A DNA stretch of 11,222 nt from an uncultured Ruminococcus sp. (GTDB lineage: Bacteria; Bacillota; Clostridia; Oscillospirales; Acutalibacteraceae), in contig CADBSZ010000065.1 in NCBI GenBank assembly GCA_902797525.1, forward strand, positions 1-11,222, in the 5' to 3' direction. The notes below the pieces were generated by a model. That model made no database searches, was not told where the DNA came from, and saw only the letters and a list, made by a program, of their open reading frames with translations. Below are positions 7,595-11,222 of the stretch, piece after piece (position 1 is the stretch's first letter; each line of letters opens with the position of its first letter). A program made the position numbers and the translations under genes.

Positions 7595-7663
7595 AGATTT
7601 CTCCGAAATTCAACATATTTAGATAGGATAATCGTTAAGCGAACGCCTGACGCTGCGTTTCCG

Positions 7664-8143
7664 TTACGTCGCGTTGAGCTCTTCAATTTCCTTTGGGGTG
7701 AGCATACGCTCGACTCTGTCCTTAAAGACAACGCCGTTGAGGTGGTCGATTTCGTGACAAAACGCGCGAGCGAGCAGCTCGCGGCCCTCGATTTCAAACT
7801 CCTCGCCGTGGCGGTCCTGAGCGCGCACCTTGACATAATTCGGGCGCTTGGCGATGCCCCACTCTCCGGGGAAGGACAGGCAGCCCTCAAGTCCTTCCTG
7901 CTCGCCGCTGTAGGCGATGATTTGCGGATTTACCAGCTCGATAACGCCCTCGCCGATGTCGATGACTACCACGCGGCGGAGCATGCCCACCTGCGGCGCG
8001 GCAAGTCCGACGCCGTTGGCGCGGTGCATGGTTTCCGCCATGTCGTCGAGCAGCGTCCAAATTTTTTGGTCGAATTTTTCAACAGGTCTGCACTTCTTGC
8101 TGAGGATCTCGTCGCCGTCCTTCACAATATTTCTGAGTGCCAT
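7664..8143 (-). CDS. def: Peptide deformylase
   Basis: Peptide deformylase is a metal-dependent (usually Fe2+) enzyme that removes the formyl group from the N-terminal methionine of new proteins at the ribosome exit. The 159 residues contain all three family motifs: [11 protein letters not shown] at 43-53, EGCLSFPG at 86-93 with metal ligand Cys88, and [12 protein letters not shown] at 129-140 with ligands His130 and His134 and catalytic Glu131. The short length and absence of the type 2 insertions of classical Bacillus Def suggest a type 1-like enzyme. The start has AAGGATG as ribosome site. The gene lies 38 bp after priA and 69 bp before fmt, so the cell makes formylating and deformylating enzymes from one transcript. 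Confidence 0.97.
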   Translation of the reverse strand: MALRNIVKDGDEILSKKCRPVEKFDQKIWTLLDDMAETMHRANGVGLAAPQVGMLRRVVVIDIGEGVIELVNPQIIAYSGEQEGLEGCLSFPGEWGIAKRPNYVKVRAQDRHGEEFEIEGRELLARAFCHEIDHLNGVVFKDRVERMLTPKEIEELNAT

Positions 8144-8181
8144 GATTCATCATCCTTAAACTTTCATATTATCATTCAGCT

Positions 8182-10620
8182 TCAGCAAACCAACGCGTTC
8201 ATGTCGGCGTAGGCTGTCACCTTGGCAAACTCGCGGTTGTTGCCGAACGCGACAAGCACCGACGAAAGCAGCTGCCGAAACTGACGGGTATTTCTGCATT
8301 TGATTATCAATTTATAACGGAATTTATTGCTGACCTTTACCACCAGCGCAGGCGACGGACCGAGAATGCGGATGGGCAGCTTGGCGTATTGGTTGCGCGC
8401 CAAATCGGAAAACATCTGCAAAAACGCGCTGGCCGCACGCAAGGTCAGCGGCTGGTTTTCGCCGACAAAGCCCACCAGACAAATATCCGCGAACGGCGGA
8501 TAAAGCATGGCGCGCCGCACGCTGATTTCGGCGTTGTAAAACGCGTTGTAATCCTGCCGCGCCGCCATGGAGAGAATCAGGTTGTCAGGAGTGTGGGTTT
8601 GAATGACCGCCATGCCCTTGCTCTCTCCCCTGCCGCTTCGTCCGACCACCTGCGTCAGCAGCGAGAATGAGCGCTCATAGCTGCGGTAGTCGTCGGCATA
8701 CAGCATTTGGTCGGCGTTGAGAACGCCCACCAGCGTCACGTTGGGAAAGTCAAGCCCCTTTGCAACCATTTGCGTGCCGATTAAAATGTCGTAATCGCCG
8801 CGCGAAAAGGCGGAAATCATCCGCTCATAGCTCGCCTTGGTGGAGGTGGCGTCGGTGTCCATGCGCAGAATCCGCGCGTCGGGAAAAATCCGGGCAATAT
8901 CCTCCTCCGCCTTTTGGGTGCCGGTGCCGCCAAGCCGCAGCGCCTTTGCGCGGCAGGTTGGACATTCGTTTTGATAGGGCACCGAGTAACCGCAATAGTG
9001 GCACATCAGGCGGTTGTTGCGGCTGTGATAGGTCAGTGAAATGGAACAGTTGGGGCAGGTCACCGGCTCGCCGCACTGCGTGCAGGTCACAAAGGAATTG
9101 TGGCCGCGGCGGTTGAGCAGCAAAATAGACTGCCTGCCGTGCTCCAGATTATATTCGATGTTTTGCAGCAACACATCGGAAAAGCCCGACACGTTGCCGT
9201 TTTGCGCCTCTTGGTTCATGTCCGCGGTAATGACCTCGGGCAGCACCGCCGCACCGTAGCGCTTGGTGAGCACGTTCAGCGAATAGCGGCCGCTTTGGGC
9301 GTAGTAATAGCTTTCAACACTCGGGGTTGCCGAGCTGAGCAGCAAAAGGGCGTTGCTTTGCGCGCATCGGTACATGGCGATTTCACGCGCGTGATAGCGC
9401 GGCGCGCTTTCGGACTTGTAGCTGTATTCCTGCTCCTCGTCCATAATCACCAAGCCGACGTTATCAAACGGCGCAAACACTGCGCTGCGCGTACCGATAA
9501 CGATTTGCGCCAAGCCCTTTTTGACGCGCTTGTATTCGTCCAGCCGCTCACCCAGAGAAAGGGCGCTGTGGAACACGGCGATTTTGTCTCCGAAACGCCG
9601 CGCGAACTGCGCCACAAACTGCGGCGTCAGTGAAATTTCGGGCACCATGACAATAATACCCCTGCCGTCGGCGATAACGCGCTCAATCAGCTTTAAGAAT
9701 ACGCTGGTTTTGCCTGAGCCGGTTACGCCGTAGAGCAGGCTGACATGCGCCTTTTCACTGCGGTATTCGCGATAAAGATTGTCGCAGGCGGCTTGCTGTT
9801 CTTCGGACAAAACAATCTCGGGAACATCTCCGTCCGACTGCAAATCGCCCGTGCGGAACACTTCCTCGTCAAAGAAATAAATGACGCCCTTTTTGTAGAG
9901 CGCGTCAATGACAGAGGCGGAAACGCCGGTGAAATAGCGGATTTCCTTGACGGACGCCGCGCCGGACAGCTCGAGCAGCTCGGCAATTTCACGCTGCTTG
10001 GGACTGAGCTTGAGCGACGGCAAATCAACGCCGGGCGAAAGCGCCGCCATTTTCATAACCGCGTCGTTAACCTTGCGGAAGGCCTCGTCGGACTTATACA
10101 GCACGCCGCTGCGCACCATTTCATCAAGCACGCGGCTGTCGGCAAGTCCGAAATCGCCGAGGATTTTTTCAAGCTTCACTGAGCCGCGCTTTTTGCGCAG
10201 ATAATCATAAATCCGCTGCTGCTCCCCGGACAAATCCGGTTCCCCGGCGCCGCCCGGAATGCCGTATACCGTCGTGACCTTGTAGTTGATTCCGGCAGGC
10301 AGCATGGTTTTGACCGCGTCGTAAATCGTGCAAAAATAATGCTCCTTCATAAAGCGCGCCGTTCCGAGCATTTGCGCGGACAGCACCGGCTCGGCGTCAA
10401 GCACAGACAAAACGGCTTTTAAACCTTCCGCGCTGTCTGTAGGCGCAACCTCCGTCACAATACCCTGACGGCGGCTGTTGCCTCTGCCAAACGGCACAAG
10501 CACACGCTTGCCGGGTGCGCAGTCGTCTGCCAAATGAGCGGGGATAAGATAGTCGAACTCCCTGTCAAACGAATAGTTCGCCTTTTCCACCGCTACCTTC
10601 GCGACAAAATTAAAGCTCAT
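8182..10620 (-). CDS. priA: Primosomal protein N' (replication restart helicase PriA)
   Basis: PriA is a 3'-5' superfamily 2 helicase that recognises abandoned replication forks and D-loops and reloads the replisome. The 812 residues are close to B. subtilis PriA (about 805). The N-terminal DNA-binding domain begins with VAKVAVEKANYSFDREFDY and continues to RVLVPFGRGNSRRQGIV. The helicase core has Walker A GVTGSGKT at 298-305, the motif II box DEEQ at 394-397 (usually DEEH), SATPSVES, GTQMVAKGLDFPNV, and motif VI QVVGRSGR at 657-664. The zinc region has four Cys pairs: 513/516, 522/525, 540/543 and 553/556. The C-terminal domain includes GPSPALVVKVSNKFRYKL. The ATG overlaps the end of rpoZ by 11 bases and has no properly spaced ribosome site. 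It is still the best start, because the conserved N-terminus begins immediately after it. Confidence 0.97.
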   Translation of the reverse strand: MSFNFVAKVAVEKANYSFDREFDYLIPAHLADDCAPGKRVLVPFGRGNSRRQGIVTEVAPTDSAEGLKAVLSVLDAEPVLSAQMLGTARFMKEHYFCTIYDAVKTMLPAGINYKVTTVYGIPGGAGEPDLSGEQQRIYDYLRKKRGSVKLEKILGDFGLADSRVLDEMVRSGVLYKSDEAFRKVNDAVMKMAALSPGVDLPSLKLSPKQREIAELLELSGAASVKEIRYFTGVSASVIDALYKKGVIYFFDEEVFRTGDLQSDGDVPEIVLSEEQQAACDNLYREYRSEKAHVSLLYGVTGSGKTSVFLKLIERVIADGRGIIVMVPEISLTPQFVAQFARRFGDKIAVFHSALSLGERLDEYKRVKKGLAQIVIGTRSAVFAPFDNVGLVIMDEEQEYSYKSESAPRYHAREIAMYRCAQSNALLLLSSATPSVESYYYAQSGRYSLNVLTKRYGAAVLPEVITADMNQEAQNGNVSGFSDVLLQNIEYNLEHGRQSILLLNRRGHNSFVTCTQCGEPVTCPNCSISLTYHSRNNRLMCHYCGYSVPYQNECPTCRAKALRLGGTGTQKAEEDIARIFPDARILRMDTDATSTKASYERMISAFSRGDYDILIGTQMVAKGLDFPNVTLVGVLNADQMLYADDYRSYERSFSLLTQVVGRSGRGESKGMAVIQTHTPDNLILSMAARQDYNAFYNAEISVRRAMLYPPFADICLVGFVGENQPLTLRAASAFLQMFSDLARNQYAKLPIRILGPSPALVVKVSNKFRYKLIIKCRNTRQFRQLLSSVLVAFGNNREFAKVTAYADMNALVC
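10610..10620 (-). other. 11-nt overlap of rpoZ end and priA start
   Basis: The eleven bases ATGAGCTTTAA serve both as the priA start (ATG at the upstream edge) and the last codons and TAA stop of rpoZ, in different frames. The only Shine-Dalgarno-like string, GAGG, abuts the ATG directly and is too close to work normally. priA may therefore depend on ribosomes terminating on rpoZ and stepping back to reinitiate; this is inferred from layout. Confidence 0.75.
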
Positions 10621-10816
10621 CCTCGTCGGGCTCTAAAAGATTGATTTCATGATTTTTGATTTCGTCAATCGCGAGCAAAACGGGCTTATCTTCGGTAACG
10701 GTGCCCTCCTCCTCAAAGCGCTGGGTGATTTCTCTCGCTCTTTTTGACACGCCGACTACCAGCGCGTATTTGCTCTGTTTGCCCTGAAATAACTCGTCTA
10801 CGTCTACCTTATGCAT
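10610..10816 (-). CDS. rpoZ: DNA-directed RNA polymerase omega subunit
   Basis: Omega is a small subunit that chaperones the beta-prime subunit into RNA polymerase and stabilises the enzyme. The 68 residues match Gram-positive omega (about 65-75). The family signature SKYALVVGVSKRAREI spans residues 15-30, and KPVLLAIDEIKNHEI (44-58) forms the second conserved block. The C-terminus is acidic (EPDEDEL). The start is clear: GGAGGAA at 10822-10828, five bases before ATG. It follows gmk by 16 bp, the standard bacterial gmk-rpoZ pair. Its last 11 bases are also the first bases of priA. Confidence 0.95.
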   Translation of the reverse strand: MHKVDVDELFQGKQSKYALVVGVSKRAREITQRFEEEGTVTEDKPVLLAIDEIKNHEINLLEPDEDEL

Positions 10817-10821
10817 GTTGA

Positions 10822-10828
10822 TTCCTCC
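10822..10828 (-). promoter_or_regulatory. Ribosome binding site of rpoZ
   Basis: GGAGGAA on the minus strand sits five bases before the rpoZ ATG, in the 16-bp gap after gmk. This strong site fixes the rpoZ start and contrasts with the missing one for priA just downstream. Confidence 0.8.
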
Positions 10829-10832
10829 AAAA

Positions 10833-11222
10833 TTAACTGTTTTTATGTCGATTTACAATGTCAAGCACCTCGCCGACAGCCTGTTCGAGGCGGTCGTTTA
10901 CGACGCGGTACTGATATTTGTCTTTATATTGCAGCTCTTCCTTTGCCTGTTCCAGGCGTGCGCGAATGACGGATTCCTCCTCGGTGCCTCTGCCGCGCAG
11001 GCGGCGCTCCAGCTCCTCAATCGAGGGCGGCAAGATGAAAATACTGAGCACACCGGGGAATTTTTTCATCACTTGCAGACCGCCCTTAACCTCGATTTCG
11101 AGGAACACGTTGTAGCCCTGATCAAGTAAATCCTCCACCTGCTGCTTCGGCGTGCCGTACAAGTTGCCGCAGTATTCGGCGTGCTCAATGTAGCCGTCTG
11201 CGTCAGCCATTGCAAGAAATTC
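10833..11222 (-). CDS. gmk: Guanylate kinase, 5' end outside window
   Basis: Guanylate kinase converts GMP to GDP with ATP, feeding GTP, dGTP and (p)ppGpp pools. The visible 129 residues are the C-terminal two thirds. The reading frame stays open to the window edge (Glu-Phe-Leu-Ala before the first Met at 11210), and those residues align with Gmk sequence I recall, so that Met is internal and not the start. Recognisable features are HAEYCGNLYGTP (GMP-binding region), VFLEIEVKGGLQV (Walker B-like strand region, with Lys where Bacillus has Gln), FILPPSIEELERRLRGRGTE (lid and base-binding region), and the closing RVVNDRLEQAVGEV. The P-loop lies beyond the window. The neighbour rpoZ is its usual partner. 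Confidence 0.95.
   Translation of the reverse strand, partial: EFLAMADADGYIEHAEYCGNLYGTPKQQVEDLLDQGYNVFLEIEVKGGLQVMKKFPGVLSIFILPPSIEELERRLRGRGTEEESVIRARLEQAKEELQYKDKYQYRVVNDRLEQAVGEVLDIVNRHKNS

Noticed and set aside
7595..7663. Possible hairpin terminator or internal promoter in the def-fmt gap.
   Set aside because: Only a 5-bp stem (AACGC/GCGTT) with an 8-base loop and no following T-run is found, and the AT-rich part lacks a paired -35/-10.
8168..8173. GATAAT upstream of def as a possible -10 box.
   Set aside because: No acceptable -35 sequence lies 16-18 bases upstream (the best is GCGTTG), and the 38-bp gap fits simple readthrough from priA.
7475..8212. 245-codon plus-strand open frame across def and parts of fmt and priA.
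   Set aside because: It is antisense to three well-supported genes, matches no known motif and has no upstream ribosome site; a shadow frame.
9100..9633. 177-codon plus-strand open frame antisense to priA.
   Set aside because: It sits opposite the conserved helicase core and its composition is typical of a shadow frame.
10833..11210. gmk starting at the Met at 11210.
   Set aside because: The frame is open to the window edge and the residues before this Met still align with guanylate kinase, so the gene is cut by the window and the Met is internal.

Overview
The window is a dense block of housekeeping genes, all on the minus strand. It holds eleven protein-coding genes, the two at the window edges being partial. 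They are separated by at most 84 bp, several touch or overlap, and no convincing terminator or internal promoter is visible. The gene order, GC-rich third codon positions and protein sequences point to a Gram-positive anaerobe of class Clostridia, probably Oscillospiraceae/Ruminococcaceae-like. That assignment rests on recalled family resemblance, not a database search.

Reading in the direction of transcription, from high to low coordinates: gmk (guanylate kinase, 5' end outside the window), rpoZ (RNA polymerase omega), priA (primosomal helicase), def (peptide deformylase), fmt (methionyl-tRNA formyltransferase), a yugP-like membrane zinc metallopeptidase, rsmB (16S rRNA m5C methyltransferase), rlmN (radical-SAM 23S rRNA/tRNA m2A methyltransferase), prpC/stp (PP2C phosphatase), prkC (PASTA-domain Ser/Thr kinase), and rsgA (ribosome-assembly GTPase, 3' end outside the window).

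The genes form functional sets. gmk, rpoZ and priA serve nucleotide supply, transcription and replication restart. fmt and def add and remove the formyl group of initiator methionine. rsmB, rlmN and rsgA modify or assemble the ribosome. prpC and prkC are an opposed phosphatase/kinase pair that senses the cell wall. In Bacillus subtilis the order prpC-prkC-rsgA(cpgA) is the same, and PrkC phosphorylates CpgA, so the last three genes probably work together here too. Translational coupling is likely at rpoZ/priA (11-nt overlap), rlmN/prpC (1-nt TAATG overlap) and prkC/rsgA (1-nt gap).

I found no mobile element, CRISPR array, RNA gene or prophage, and no convincing previously undescribed system. 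The best second-look items are a Gln in place of the usual His in the PriA DEEH box, a heptanucleotide tandem repeat that contains the rsmB stop codon, an apparently SD-less priA start, the long Thr/Glu-rich tail of PrkC, and the conserved but poorly understood metallopeptidase inside a translation operon.
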